The translations under genes and the position numbers were made by a program. From the NCBI GenBank assembly GCA_022825505.1, contig JAJDWR010000036.1, forward strand, positions 132,034 through 196,033: a DNA stretch of 64,000 nucleotides, read 5' to 3'. Origin of the DNA: Gammaproteobacteria bacterium (GTDB taxonomy: Bacteria; Pseudomonadota; Gammaproteobacteria; Steroidobacterales; Rariloculaceae). Under the pieces are notes generated by a model. That model saw nothing but the letters and a program-made list of their open reading frames with translations, made no database searches and was not told the DNA's origin. Below, one piece after another: positions 54,917-63,465 of this stretch; positions within the stretch are counted from its first letter, which is position 1; the number at the start of each line of letters is the position of its first letter.

Positions 54917-55921
54917 CTATTGTGTCGGCCGACTCGCAGCCTGCGGTAACTGCTCGCGCATGAATTCCAGCACTACGCGGCTCACGGACTCGTCTGCCGT
55001 ATTGAAGCTGGCCACCGCAGAATAGCCGTCATGGTTGTTCAACTGTTCGAAGCGGGGACAGTCCCCGTACTTCCCGCACATGGCATCGAACATCAGTGCC
55101 GCTGAATCGTGTCTACGCGGCGGGTCGAATTCGCCACTCAACAACAACACCGGGACCCGTGGTTCGTTCGGGTCGAAGGTGCGCAACAGTTCGAAGGGCG
55201 TGTAACGATCCTGTTCGTTGGCGTAATAGTCCCTCAAGACCTCTTCCGTCCCGGTCTCCAGCCAAGGCGAAATCAGCACCGCTCCGCTCAATCCCGTTCG
55301 CGAGCTTATCATCTGGGAGAGGCGGTGGAACAGGTACGATGTCAGGTGACGGGCGCCTCCGGAGACGGAGATCATGAACATCTGCTCGGGGTCACCGCCG
55401 TAGGACTCGGCATTCTCGTTTATCAGCCAGCCAAGGATCTCGCGCATGTCTTCCGACCCCTGCGGCCAGACGATATCGGGGACCAGCCGATAGTTGGCAT
55501 TGACCGCGACGAACCCGTGGCGGGCGAAAAATGCAGCCACGTTGCCGAACAGAAATTCCTCCGCGCCCGGCGCCGACTTGTCGCCGTCGTCCAGGTTTCC
55601 GCCATGCACGAAGACGACCACAGGCGCCAATCCGCTGTCTCGTTCCAAGGGCAGGTACAGATCCATGGTCTGGGCAGGAAAGATCCCGTAGCGGACGTCG
55701 CGCACGATCTCGATGCCGCTGCGGTCGGCCTGCGCGTGCAGGTCCCGGTAGTGGTCGTGGACGACTGCCGGCCAATCCACGCTATCCGAACCGGCGGCCG
55801 CGCGCAGGCCCGCGTGAACGTCGCTGACTGTCTGACCCGCTACGGGGGATGCGAACGCACAGGCGGCAACAGTCGCCGCAAAGCCTGTCGATACCGCCCG
55901 TAGATGACTGGATTCGCGCAA
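54917..55921 (-). CDS. Secreted alpha/beta-hydrolase (esterase)
   Basis: A 334-residue exported hydrolase of the BD-FAE/carboxylesterase kind. The oxyanion element is FVHGGNLDDGD (HGG at 106-108). The nucleophile is most likely S187 in ISVSGGA, so the usual first glycine of GxSxG is replaced by S185. The acid is probably in LSGEFDPPRRH and the base H in LNNHDGYSAV. TTG start directly after the stop of the upstream gene. It may act on aryl or carboxylic esters in the periplasm. Confidence 0.8.
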   Translation of the reverse strand: MRESSHLRAVSTGFAATVAACAFASPVAGQTVSDVHAGLRAAAGSDSVDWPAVVHDHYRDLHAQADRSGIEIVRDVRYGIFPAQTMDLYLPLERDSGLAPVVVFVHGGNLDDGDKSAPGAEEFLFGNVAAFFARHGFVAVNANYRLVPDIVWPQGSEDMREILGWLINENAESYGGDPEQMFMISVSGGARHLTSYLFHRLSQMISSRTGLSGAVLISPWLETGTEEVLRDYYANEQDRYTPFELLRTFDPNEPRVPVLLLSGEFDPPRRHDSAALMFDAMCGKYGDCPRFEQLNNHDGYSAVASFNTADESVSRVVLEFMREQLPQAASRPTQ

Positions 55922-57037
55922 TCAGTTCTCCCAAAGCGCTTCCATCAGGCCCTGCTGCTGCAAGTCCCGATAATAGCCCCGGGGATCGCACCCGGGCTCC
56001 AGCACGAATTGCAGATCGTCATTGCGGGCAGAGCCTCGAACACGTACCAGCGGTTCGGTGTAGTAGGGATCGTGGATGGTCATCCTCCTTTCCATGCTCA
56101 GCCGATCCCCGCTGATGGTATAGGTCTCGACGACCCGCGTGCCCTCCCCGGACATGGGCAATCCGGAACCATCCAACCAGCCTGGCTGAAGATGTGTGGT
56201 CTCTATGATGAAGACATCGCCTTCCCAGCGCCCTGTGGAAAATCCCATGGGACTTGCGGCTGAACCGGTGGGCGGTTCGGTGCGCCCATCCATCCAGATC
56301 CTTCGGGGACGATTGGCCTGGGTGACCAGGTAATAATCGCCGACATCGAGAATCTCCATGTTCGTAGGCGAACCGAAGAGTCGCGGCAGCCCGCCCGAGC
56401 GACAACTCTTGCTGGGATCCGCCCAGTTCTCGTTGGCCTCGTACGCCGCCCTGCCCTCCGGAGTGAAGGGCGTCGGCCTGGGCTCCAGATCGTCCACCGT
56501 CAATCTGAAGCGATAGGTGTTGTCCCAGACTCCGGTGATGTCGATCGGATAGGCGTTGACAGCCACGCCATAGGACTTGTTCGGATCCGCGTTGATCTCG
56601 GTCGTGGCATAGGCGTTGGCCACCTCGCCGCCGCGGGGGTTGTATCGAGTGCCATCGGCCAGTATGACGGAGTCCATCGAAAGTTTTCTTACATCGTTCC
56701 GGCCCAGCGCGCCCGAGACTTCAATTCGGTCGCCCGCTTCAATCGTCTCGGCCGTCCACCCCATGCGCACCATGGTGCTGACGTTGTGGGTCTGCAGTTC
56801 CCATTCTTCGGTGGTGCCGTCGTCCAGTTCCGCGCGAATGAGATAGCGCACGTGCGGATTGACGAATTGAACTTCGACGATTTCGCCCCGGAGCGTGCCG
56901 TGCCGGTTGGCATCGTATTCGGCCGCGAACGAATGATGGGCGCAGACCGGACCTGCGGCGGACAGGGCGGCCAGCGCCAGTACCACTGTACAGCAGCCGA
57001 GTCTTTTGCTTCGGGAAACAGCGTTTGAGTCTTCCAT
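55922..57037 (-). CDS. DUF6152 fused to TTTH-motif domain (copy C)
   Basis: A 371-residue secreted protein from ATG 57037 (57052 is an alternative). The signal peptide ends GPVCA, followed by a DUF6152 domain (HHSFAAEYDANRHGTLRGE, VQFVNPHVRYLIRAELDDG; about 34-140). Next is a domain like copies A and B (from about 160), with PMGFSTGRWEGDVFIIETTH and QPGWLDGSGLPMSGE. The fusion shows that the two families work together. It lies between the FAD/heme gene and the esterase gene. Confidence 0.8.
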   Translation of the reverse strand: MEDSNAVSRSKRLGCCTVVLALAALSAAGPVCAHHSFAAEYDANRHGTLRGEIVEVQFVNPHVRYLIRAELDDGTTEEWELQTHNVSTMVRMGWTAETIEAGDRIEVSGALGRNDVRKLSMDSVILADGTRYNPRGGEVANAYATTEINADPNKSYGVAVNAYPIDITGVWDNTYRFRLTVDDLEPRPTPFTPEGRAAYEANENWADPSKSCRSGGLPRLFGSPTNMEILDVGDYYLVTQANRPRRIWMDGRTEPPTGSAASPMGFSTGRWEGDVFIIETTHLQPGWLDGSGLPMSGEGTRVVETYTISGDRLSMERRMTIHDPYYTEPLVRVRGSARNDDLQFVLEPGCDPRGYYRDLQQQGLMEALWEN

Positions 57038-57178
57038 CACGGCTTTTTCCATGACACACACGGGCACTGCGACTTCGATCATCGCAAGAATATCAGATGA
57101 GCGCCCTGGATCAGAACGCAGGGCATGCCCGCACTCCAGCACCGTCCCGAAGCGGTCACCGGCGATTTCCCCGGGACG

Positions 57179-58969
57179 CTACCTGCCGTGACAGTTCCCG
57201 CAGACCTGACTCTGCGCCATGAGGCTCTGCCGGTCGTTCACCGCCGCGAAAGGCACCTGCGCCGAATGGCAGAGCACGCACTCGTAGCCTCTCTCCAGGG
57301 CGAGTTCGTGAGAGATTCTGAAGTGCCAATAGCCATCTCGCTCCAGCGCCAGCAGCGCCTCCAGATCGTCGGCCGTGAGTGCGGGCTCCCAGGAGTCGGC
57401 ATCGGGCATCGGCGTCGGCGGCGAGCGTATTGCGACGGGTTCCCGGGATGCGTCAGCCGATACGGCTTCGGCGATAGTGCGTCCGGCTATGCGTCCCGTG
57501 ATCAGGGCCGGCCCCAGAAACATGCCGTCCATACCGTGGGTACCGTTGATTCCGACGCTGCCGGTGAGTTCGCCCACCGCGTACAGTCCGGGTACGACAT
57601 CGCCCGATTCATTCAACGCCCCTGCCTGCATGTCAATGGCGACGCCGCCCATGCTCTTGCGGGGCATCGGGAAGAATTGAATGGCGTAGAACGGCGCCTG
57701 CTCGATCTTCGGCGGCGCTTCGTCCGGGTGGGCAAAACGGCCGAAGTCCCCGTCTGTCCCGGCATCGATCAGTTCATTGAAGCGCTTCACGCTGGACATC
57801 AGCGATTCCAGCGGCAGTCCCGTCATCGATGCCAACTGCTCCAGCGAGTCCGCCCTGATCGTCGCCTCGGGATGGTCGAGAACGGTATGCCCTTCGACGG
57901 GATTGTTGATCCACTCGCGGCCCCGCATGGAGAACGTAGCCCTGGACGACTCGTCGAAAATCGCCCAGTAGGTCGTCGGCTCCTGGTCGAGAACGTCCGC
58001 CAGAATGATCTTGTCGTAGCCCGTTTCGTTGGTGAAACGCTGACCCTGTGAGTTGACCCAGAGAGCCGCGTTGTTGCCTGCGGTGATGGCGAGCGTTTTC
58101 TCCGGATCCCGGGGGTCCACCATGCCGTTGGTATAGATGTAGTGGCGGTTCATCCAGGTGAGGCCTGCGCCGGCCTCCTTGGCCAGATCGTGCCCGGATC
58201 CGGTGGCGTGAATCGAAGCTCCCAGAAGCAACCGGTCGGGCTTCGGCAGATCCGTTCGCCAGTACTCCAGTACGCGTTCCAGGTTGCCTTCGAATCCGCC
58301 GGTGGCCAATACCACGTGCGGTGCAAGCAGGGTTCGTTCGACCCCGGTGCGCAGGTTCCGTGTGGTCACGCCGGTCACCCGCCCGTCCTCTACCACCAGC
58401 GATTGCACCTCTTCGTTCCACTCGACGGCAATGCCCGGCAACGTCAGCGCCTCGCGGAACAGCGCAAGAACCACATCGAGCGCTCCCCTGGGGGTAAAGT
58501 GGAATCGAGGCACGCTGTTCTCGTGGCCGGCCTGGACGCGCACGAAATGTACGTCCATTTCGGCCATCCAGTCGTAGATCATCTCCCGGGAATTCTCGGC
58601 GTAGTAGCGTGTCCACGCGGCATCGCCGTCCCCGGTCCACTCCATCCAGTCCGCGTACGCCTTCTCCGGCGAGTCCTCGAAACCGGCCCCGCGCTGGATG
58701 GGCGTATCGACGATGGCGAAACCACCGGCCATGACCGCGTGTCCGCCCATCACCGAGTTCATGTCGAGCAGGACGACGTTGACGCCTTCGCGCCCCATTT
58801 CCACTGCCGCGGAGAGGCCCGAGAGTCCGGCGCCGACCACGATCGCGTCGGCGTACCGGGACGGGGCCTGCGGCGCCGGCGCCTGTTCGGTGCAGGCAAC
58901 CAGCGACGCGGCGACCGCCGCGCCGACCAACGCATTGACGATTCCCGTTCGACTGCGCCGACTCGCCAT
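57179..58969 (-). CDS. FAD-dependent lipoprotein oxidoreductase with C-terminal di-heme tail
   Basis: A 596-residue flavoprotein of the fumarate reductase/3-ketosteroid dehydrogenase family, from ATG 58969. The leader ends in ASLVAC, a lipobox (C26). The FAD motif is VVGAGLSGLSAAVEMG (G46, G48, G51). Later family blocks are PHVVLATGGFEGN, QGQRFTNETGYDKI and PRKSMGGVAIDMQAGALNES. The end has CVLCH (564-568) and CGNCH (590-594), two c-heme sites. Shewanella flavocytochrome c has its hemes at the N-terminus, so this order is reversed. Its start shares one base with the stop of the FMN gene. Confidence 0.87.
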   Translation of the reverse strand: MASRRSRTGIVNALVGAAVAASLVACTEQAPAPQAPSRYADAIVVGAGLSGLSAAVEMGREGVNVVLLDMNSVMGGHAVMAGGFAIVDTPIQRGAGFEDSPEKAYADWMEWTGDGDAAWTRYYAENSREMIYDWMAEMDVHFVRVQAGHENSVPRFHFTPRGALDVVLALFREALTLPGIAVEWNEEVQSLVVEDGRVTGVTTRNLRTGVERTLLAPHVVLATGGFEGNLERVLEYWRTDLPKPDRLLLGASIHATGSGHDLAKEAGAGLTWMNRHYIYTNGMVDPRDPEKTLAITAGNNAALWVNSQGQRFTNETGYDKIILADVLDQEPTTYWAIFDESSRATFSMRGREWINNPVEGHTVLDHPEATIRADSLEQLASMTGLPLESLMSSVKRFNELIDAGTDGDFGRFAHPDEAPPKIEQAPFYAIQFFPMPRKSMGGVAIDMQAGALNESGDVVPGLYAVGELTGSVGINGTHGMDGMFLGPALITGRIAGRTIAEAVSADASREPVAIRSPPTPMPDADSWEPALTADDLEALLALERDGYWHFRISHELALERGYECVLCHSAQVPFAAVNDRQSLMAQSQVCGNCHGR

Positions 58970-60213
58970 CAGGCGCTCTCGATATACGAACTGTCGATCT
59001 GCGAGACCGAGGTCACGCCGACTTCCTGCATGACCCGTCGAAATTCCGTCCGCAACAGGTGCAGCACCTGCTCGACCCCGGCCTGACCGAATGCCCCCAT
59101 GCCCCACACGTATGGCCTGCCGACGCAGACCGCATCGGCGCCCAGCGCCAGCGCCTTGAAGATATCCGTACCCCTGCGGAAACCACCGTCGACCAGGACG
59201 GGAATCCTTCCGCCAACCGCAGACACTATTTCCGGCAGGCTCTCGATGGTGGAACGCCCGCTGGCTTCGGAACGGCCGCCGTGATTGGAGACGATGATCC
59301 CGTCCACGCCGTGCTGCAGGCACATTGTTGCGTCTTCGGCGGTGACGATTCCCTTGAGCACCACCTGCATGGATGTCGCCGACCTGAGACGGTCGACAAA
59401 CTCCCAGGTAAGTCCCGTCGCCTGCGTGCTCTCGACACCTTCCAGGTCAATCCCGGTCCAGACGCCCCGGTTCCGGAGCCTCTGCTGAGGCGTTGCGCCG
59501 GGAATATGGCAGGCGGTGCAGTCGGTGGTATCCGAGCGTGCATAGCGTTCGGAAGTTTCCATGTTGCGCGGCGCCGAACGGTCCACTGTCACTGCGACCA
59601 CCGGGCTTCCGGCCTGTTCCGCGCGCTTGACCAGGGCCTCGGCCACATGCCAGTAGTTGGTCGGATAAAGCTGAAACCAGACGGGCTCGCCCCTGGCAGC
59701 AGCGACGTCCTCGATGCTGCGGCTGGTCATGGTGGAGAGAATCTGCGTGTGCCCACCCGCCCTGGCCGCACGTGCGGCAGCCACCTCCGCATCCGGATGG
59801 TATTTTGCCTGCCCGCCCACCGGCGCGAGCGCAATGGGATTGTTCCATGGCATGCCGAATACGCGGGTGGAGGTATCCGCGTCCCGGGCATCCACCAGGC
59901 GGCGCACGCGAATCCGGTAGCGCCTGAAACCCTCGCGATTGGCCAGCAGGGTCTCGTTGTCGTCGGTTCCGGAAACCGTGTAGCCGTAATGCGCAGGCAA
60001 CATGCGCGTCTTGGCCACTGGCTCGAAATCGAAGACGTTGAGCGCCTCCCCGGCCGACTCGATCAATTCCGCCGGCAGTTCGTCCGCCAGGATTTTCTCC
60101 GCCAGCAAGGGAAGAACCCCGGAACCGGCGACGACCGGCATGCCGGCCAGGTACCGCAGGAATGCCCGCCGGGCGGCGAGGCCCCCATCGCTTGAGGATC
60201 CGCGTCCGGACAT
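58969..60213 (-). CDS. FMN-dependent alpha-hydroxy acid dehydrogenase with CxxCH and Tat signal
   Basis: A 414-residue enzyme of the glycolate oxidase/lactate monooxygenase family. The TIM barrel has APVGGQAKYHPDAEVAAARA, QLYPTNYWHVAEALVKRA and the catalytic H311 in VSNHGGRSEASGRSTIE. The N-terminus has LAARRAFLRYLAGMPVVAG, a twin-arginine (Tat) type leader with arginines 15-16. A heme-c motif CTACH (232-236) lies in the loop before ATPQQRLRNRG. Tat export would carry a folded FMN protein to the periplasm, where heme could be attached. Co-transcribed with the FAD/di-heme lipoprotein. The substrate is probably a 2-hydroxy acid. Confidence 0.85.
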   Translation of the reverse strand: MSGRGSSSDGGLAARRAFLRYLAGMPVVAGSGVLPLLAEKILADELPAELIESAGEALNVFDFEPVAKTRMLPAHYGYTVSGTDDNETLLANREGFRRYRIRVRRLVDARDADTSTRVFGMPWNNPIALAPVGGQAKYHPDAEVAAARAARAGGHTQILSTMTSRSIEDVAAARGEPVWFQLYPTNYWHVAEALVKRAEQAGSPVVAVTVDRSAPRNMETSERYARSDTTDCTACHIPGATPQQRLRNRGVWTGIDLEGVESTQATGLTWEFVDRLRSATSMQVVLKGIVTAEDATMCLQHGVDGIIVSNHGGRSEASGRSTIESLPEIVSAVGGRIPVLVDGGFRRGTDIFKALALGADAVCVGRPYVWGMGAFGQAGVEQVLHLLRTEFRRVMQEVGVTSVSQIDSSYIESA

Positions 60214-60271
60214 CGTTTTTCTCCTGCGGGTATGCGACCGATGAGTTTTCGGCCTCATTGTACAGCCTGGG

Positions 60272-60299
60272 TTGCCAGCGCCGGTGCGGCCGCTATCAT
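60272..60299 (+). promoter_or_regulatory. Sigma-70-like promoter of the glutathionyl-hydroquinone reductase gene
   Basis: TTGCCA (60272-60277), 16 bases, TATCAT (60294-60299): one mismatch in each hexamer. It lies in the 121-base divergent gap and gives a leader of about 30 bases before ATG 60335. Confidence 0.55.
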
Positions 60300-60334
60300 T
60301 GCCGGCATCGTGTTGCAGGTAGCGCGGGATCGAA

Positions 60335-61309
60335 ATGGGACTATTGGTCGACGGGCAGTGGCAGGACCGCTGGTACGACACGCGAATCAACAAGGGGCGA
60401 TTCGTCCGCAAGGAATCTCAGTTCAGGAACTGGGTGACGGCCGACGGTTCGCCCGGTCCCAGCGGTACGGGGGGATTCGGGGCCGAGGCAGGGCGCTACC
60501 ACCTGTACGTATCCTATGCCTGTCCGTGGGCTCACCGGACACTCATTTTCCGCGCGGTCAAGGGCCTTGAAGACATGATTTCGGTGTCCGTCGTGCATTG
60601 GTTCATGGGCGAGTACGGCTGGACGTTCGAGGACGCGGAGATTCCGGATACGGTGAACAACGCGCAGTTCATGCACCAGGTCTACACCGCGGCAATTCCC
60701 GATTACACGGGGCGAGTGACCGTCCCGGTCCTGTGGGACAAGCGCCAGGGGACGATCGTCTCCAACGAGTCCTCGGAGATCATCCGCATGCTCAACAGTG
60801 CCTTCGACGGCGTCGGCGCCGCTGCCGGCGACTACTATCCCGAGGCGCTGCGCGGGGAGATCGACACGATCAACGAGCGCGTGTACCACACCGTCAACAA
60901 TGGCGTTTATCGATCCGGGTTTGCCACCACCCAGGAAGCTTACGAAGAAGCCGTCGGTCCGTTGTTCGAGTCGCTCGACTGGCTGGAGGACCGCCTTTCA
61001 GGGCAGCGCTATCTCGCGGGCAGTGCGATAACCGAGGCCGACTGGCGCCTGGTGACGACGCTGTTCCGCTTCGATCCCGTCTACGTCGGGCACTTCAAGT
61101 GCAACCTGAGGCGCATCGCGGACTACCCTAATCTATCCGCCTACACGCGGGACCTTTATCAGCAGCCGGGCATCGCCGAAACCGTGCGCCTCGATCACAT
61201 CAAGGCGCACTACTACGGCAGCCACGAATCGATCAATCCCACGCGCATCGTGCCTCGGGGCCCCGACATCGACTACGGAGCCCCGCACGACCGGGACCGA
61301 TTCGACTGA
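60335..61309 (+). CDS. Glutathionyl-hydroquinone reductase (Xi-class GST)
   Basis: A 324-residue Xi-class glutathione transferase (YqjG/PcpF/EcGHR type) that reduces S-glutathionyl hydroquinones to hydroquinones. The catalytic cysteine C63 is in VSYACPWAHRTLI, at the same position as in E. coli YqjG as I recall. Other family text is WTFEDAEIPDTVNNAQFMHQ, VPVLWDKRQGTIVSNES and NNGVYRSGFATTQEAYEEA. In the hydroquinone context it may rescue glutathione conjugates formed from benzoquinone. It is monocistronic with its own promoter. Confidence 0.92.
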   Translation: MGLLVDGQWQDRWYDTRINKGRFVRKESQFRNWVTADGSPGPSGTGGFGAEAGRYHLYVSYACPWAHRTLIFRAVKGLEDMISVSVVHWFMGEYGWTFEDAEIPDTVNNAQFMHQVYTAAIPDYTGRVTVPVLWDKRQGTIVSNESSEIIRMLNSAFDGVGAAAGDYYPEALRGEIDTINERVYHTVNNGVYRSGFATTQEAYEEAVGPLFESLDWLEDRLSGQRYLAGSAITEADWRLVTTLFRFDPVYVGHFKCNLRRIADYPNLSAYTRDLYQQPGIAETVRLDHIKAHYYGSHESINPTRIVPRGPDIDYGAPHDRDRFD

Positions 61310-61327
61310 GTTTGGCGGATCGGACCG

Positions 61328-61963
61328 CTAGTCGGCCGCGAAGCAGTAGAACAGTCCGTCTCCACCAGTAGCCTGGAGATCCTCCTGGGAGCAGCTTCTC
61401 GAAGCATGCGCCGAATTCCACGACGTGTTGCCGCCGCCGTGGCGGTCGTGATGCCCTACCTGGGCGCTGCCCTCGCTGCTGCTGGTCCAGTTGTTGCAGG
61501 TATGGTCCGCATCGTCGGGGAAAAAGGCCGTACCGTCGGCCATGGACCCGGTGAGGATATCGTGCTTGTTCGGCTGGTCGCCGCGTGCATTGACGCGCTT
61601 GCCGTTCTCGTCCAGCCCGGTGCTGGCGAACAAATTTGGACTGACGTGCAACTGGTCCAGATTCTCTGCGATCAGGTCGCCGGCGGCATTGTGCCAGGGC
61701 CCTTCACCGATCCGGCTGCGGGCATCGACGCCGCGGCCCCCTTCCCGTTCCGTGCCCAGGTAGGCGCGCCAGGTCCTGTCGCCCGCACCGGCGGATTCGG
61801 CCAGCGCCTGACAATGGGCGTCCGCGCCTTCAATGCCGCCGAGGTCGCCGCCGTTACCCAGTCCCACGCTGATAATGAAAAAAGTCATGTCCTGCGCCAG
61901 CGCCCCCTGGGTACACGCAAGCGCCAGAAACGTCGCTGCCAGAGCGTAGATTGTTTTTTTCAT
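61328..61963 (-). CDS. Small secreted protein, lectin-like (DUF1554-like) fold
   Basis: A 211-residue protein from ATG 61963 with a signal peptide ending GALAQ at about 23. The mature part begins DMTFFIISVGLGNGGDLGGI, followed by GADAHCQALAESAGAGDRTW, RIGEGPWHNAAGDLIA, NKHDILTGSMADGTAF and SWNSAHASRSCSQEDL, ending in GLFYCFAAD. Four or so conserved cysteines suggest disulfides. This resembles secreted proteins of a C-type-lectin/endostatin-like fold; the family name is from memory and uncertain. It ends 18 bases from the convergent GST gene. Confidence 0.7.
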   Translation of the reverse strand: MKKTIYALAATFLALACTQGALAQDMTFFIISVGLGNGGDLGGIEGADAHCQALAESAGAGDRTWRAYLGTEREGGRGVDARSRIGEGPWHNAAGDLIAENLDQLHVSPNLFASTGLDENGKRVNARGDQPNKHDILTGSMADGTAFFPDDADHTCNNWTSSSEGSAQVGHHDRHGGGNTSWNSAHASRSCSQEDLQATGGDGLFYCFAAD

Positions 61964-62043
61964 TTGCGTCTTCTCCCTCGTAGTCAGACAATCCGAACCG
62001 GAGACCAGTCCGCACTTCGGTCGCCCGACATGTTGGCCTCGAT

Positions 62044-63465
62044 TCAAGCGCGACTGCCGGAACGTGGCAGGTCCCACACCACCCGGAGTCCCGGTTCATT
62101 GTCTCCCATATCCACCCGCGAATCGTGCAGCTTTGCCACCGCGGCCACCAGGGTCAGTCCCAGTCCGTTGCCCGCCGATTCACGGTGGGCATCCAGCCGA
62201 TAAAACCGCTCGAAGACGCGCTCGCGTTCTTCAGGGGGTATTCCCGGGCCCGAGTCGCTGACCACCAGACGCGGCCCATCGCTGCGCCGCAGCAGTTCAA
62301 TCTGCACCCGGCCTCCTTCCGGCGTGTATTTCACGGCGTTGTCCACCAGATTGCAGATGGCCTGGAACAGCAGGTTCCGGTCGCCATGCAGACTGACGGC
62401 GGCATTGTGTTCCAGCCGCAGTTCGATGTTCTTTTCGCTCGCAACCGGTTCGTACAGATCGGCAATGTCGACCATCAACGCCTGCATGTTCACATCCGCG
62501 AAGTCGGTGCGCCGGCTGCCGGCTTCAAGCTGGGCGATGCTGAGCAGCGCGTTGAACGTGGCCAGCATGCGGTCCGTCTCTGCGATGGACTGTTCTACGC
62601 CCGCTTTAACTTCGTCCGGCGGTGCCTTGCGCAACCGTTCCAATCGGGTTCTCAGTCGTGCCAGAGGGGTCCGAAGGTCATGGGCGATGGCATCGGAAAC
62701 CGAGCGCACGCCTTCCATCAGGGACTGGATCTGATCCAGCATTCGGTTCAGGTTGCCCGACAGACGGTCGAACTCGTCACCGCCCTGTCCCTGGGGCATA
62801 CGCCGCGACAGGTCGCCGAGACGGATTTCCTGGCTGATCCGGTTGACCTGCTCCAGGCGTCCGGCAATGCGGCCGGCCATGAGGAAACTGCCGAGTATGG
62901 CGAGAACGGCCATGGCCGCCAGTCCCCAATTCAAGGCGGATCGCACCACCTCCCGTGCTGAATCGATATTGCCCCCCATGCGGCCATACAGCAGTTGACG
63001 ATTGGGTGCGATCGGGATGATTCGCGCGTAAACGTCATCGTCCCATTCGGGAATCTGCGCCCGGAACCCGCGCTGGATATCCAGTTCGAACCGCACCCAG
63101 CCGTCCGTCTCCGGTGCGCCGGTACAGATTTCCTGAATCGACTCATCATCGTCCAGTCGCTTGTATCCGCCTGCCAGCGCCTGACAGGCGTCGTCGAGGA
63201 TGATGTAGATGCCCGGCGGGTCCAGTTCCGCCAGTCCACCGATCTCGGCGAGGAAAATCTCTTCGCCGCGTTCCAGGTAGAACTGCCGCGACTGATTCAG
63301 TTCCAGGTCGATCGTGCCCCGCAATTCCTGCTCCAGGAACACCATCGCCTGCCGATATACGAATCCACCGATGATCAGGACGGACGCAGAGAACAGCACC
63401 ATGAACCAGAGGCCCAGGAGGAACGTGGTACTGCGCCAGACGTTTCTAAGATGTGCCCAGTACAT
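62044..63465 (-). CDS. Two-component sensor histidine kinase
   Basis: A 473-residue membrane kinase. TM1 is about 14-37 and TM2 about 178-198, with a periplasmic sensor region between (40-175) that has two cysteines (93 and 114). The HAMP domain (199-250) leads to the H-box DAIAHDLRTPLARLRTR (H262), N-box NLVDNAVKYTPEGG, G1 DSGPGIPPEER and G2 GNGLGLTLV. The start overlaps the response regulator by 20 bases. The signal sensed is unknown. The pair is OmpR/EnvZ-like in layout. Confidence 0.93.
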   Translation of the reverse strand: MYWAHLRNVWRSTTFLLGLWFMVLFSASVLIIGGFVYRQAMVFLEQELRGTIDLELNQSRQFYLERGEEIFLAEIGGLAELDPPGIYIILDDACQALAGGYKRLDDDESIQEICTGAPETDGWVRFELDIQRGFRAQIPEWDDDVYARIIPIAPNRQLLYGRMGGNIDSAREVVRSALNWGLAAMAVLAILGSFLMAGRIAGRLEQVNRISQEIRLGDLSRRMPQGQGGDEFDRLSGNLNRMLDQIQSLMEGVRSVSDAIAHDLRTPLARLRTRLERLRKAPPDEVKAGVEQSIAETDRMLATFNALLSIAQLEAGSRRTDFADVNMQALMVDIADLYEPVASEKNIELRLEHNAAVSLHGDRNLLFQAICNLVDNAVKYTPEGGRVQIELLRRSDGPRLVVSDSGPGIPPEERERVFERFYRLDAHRESAGNGLGLTLVAAVAKLHDSRVDMGDNEPGLRVVWDLPRSGSRA

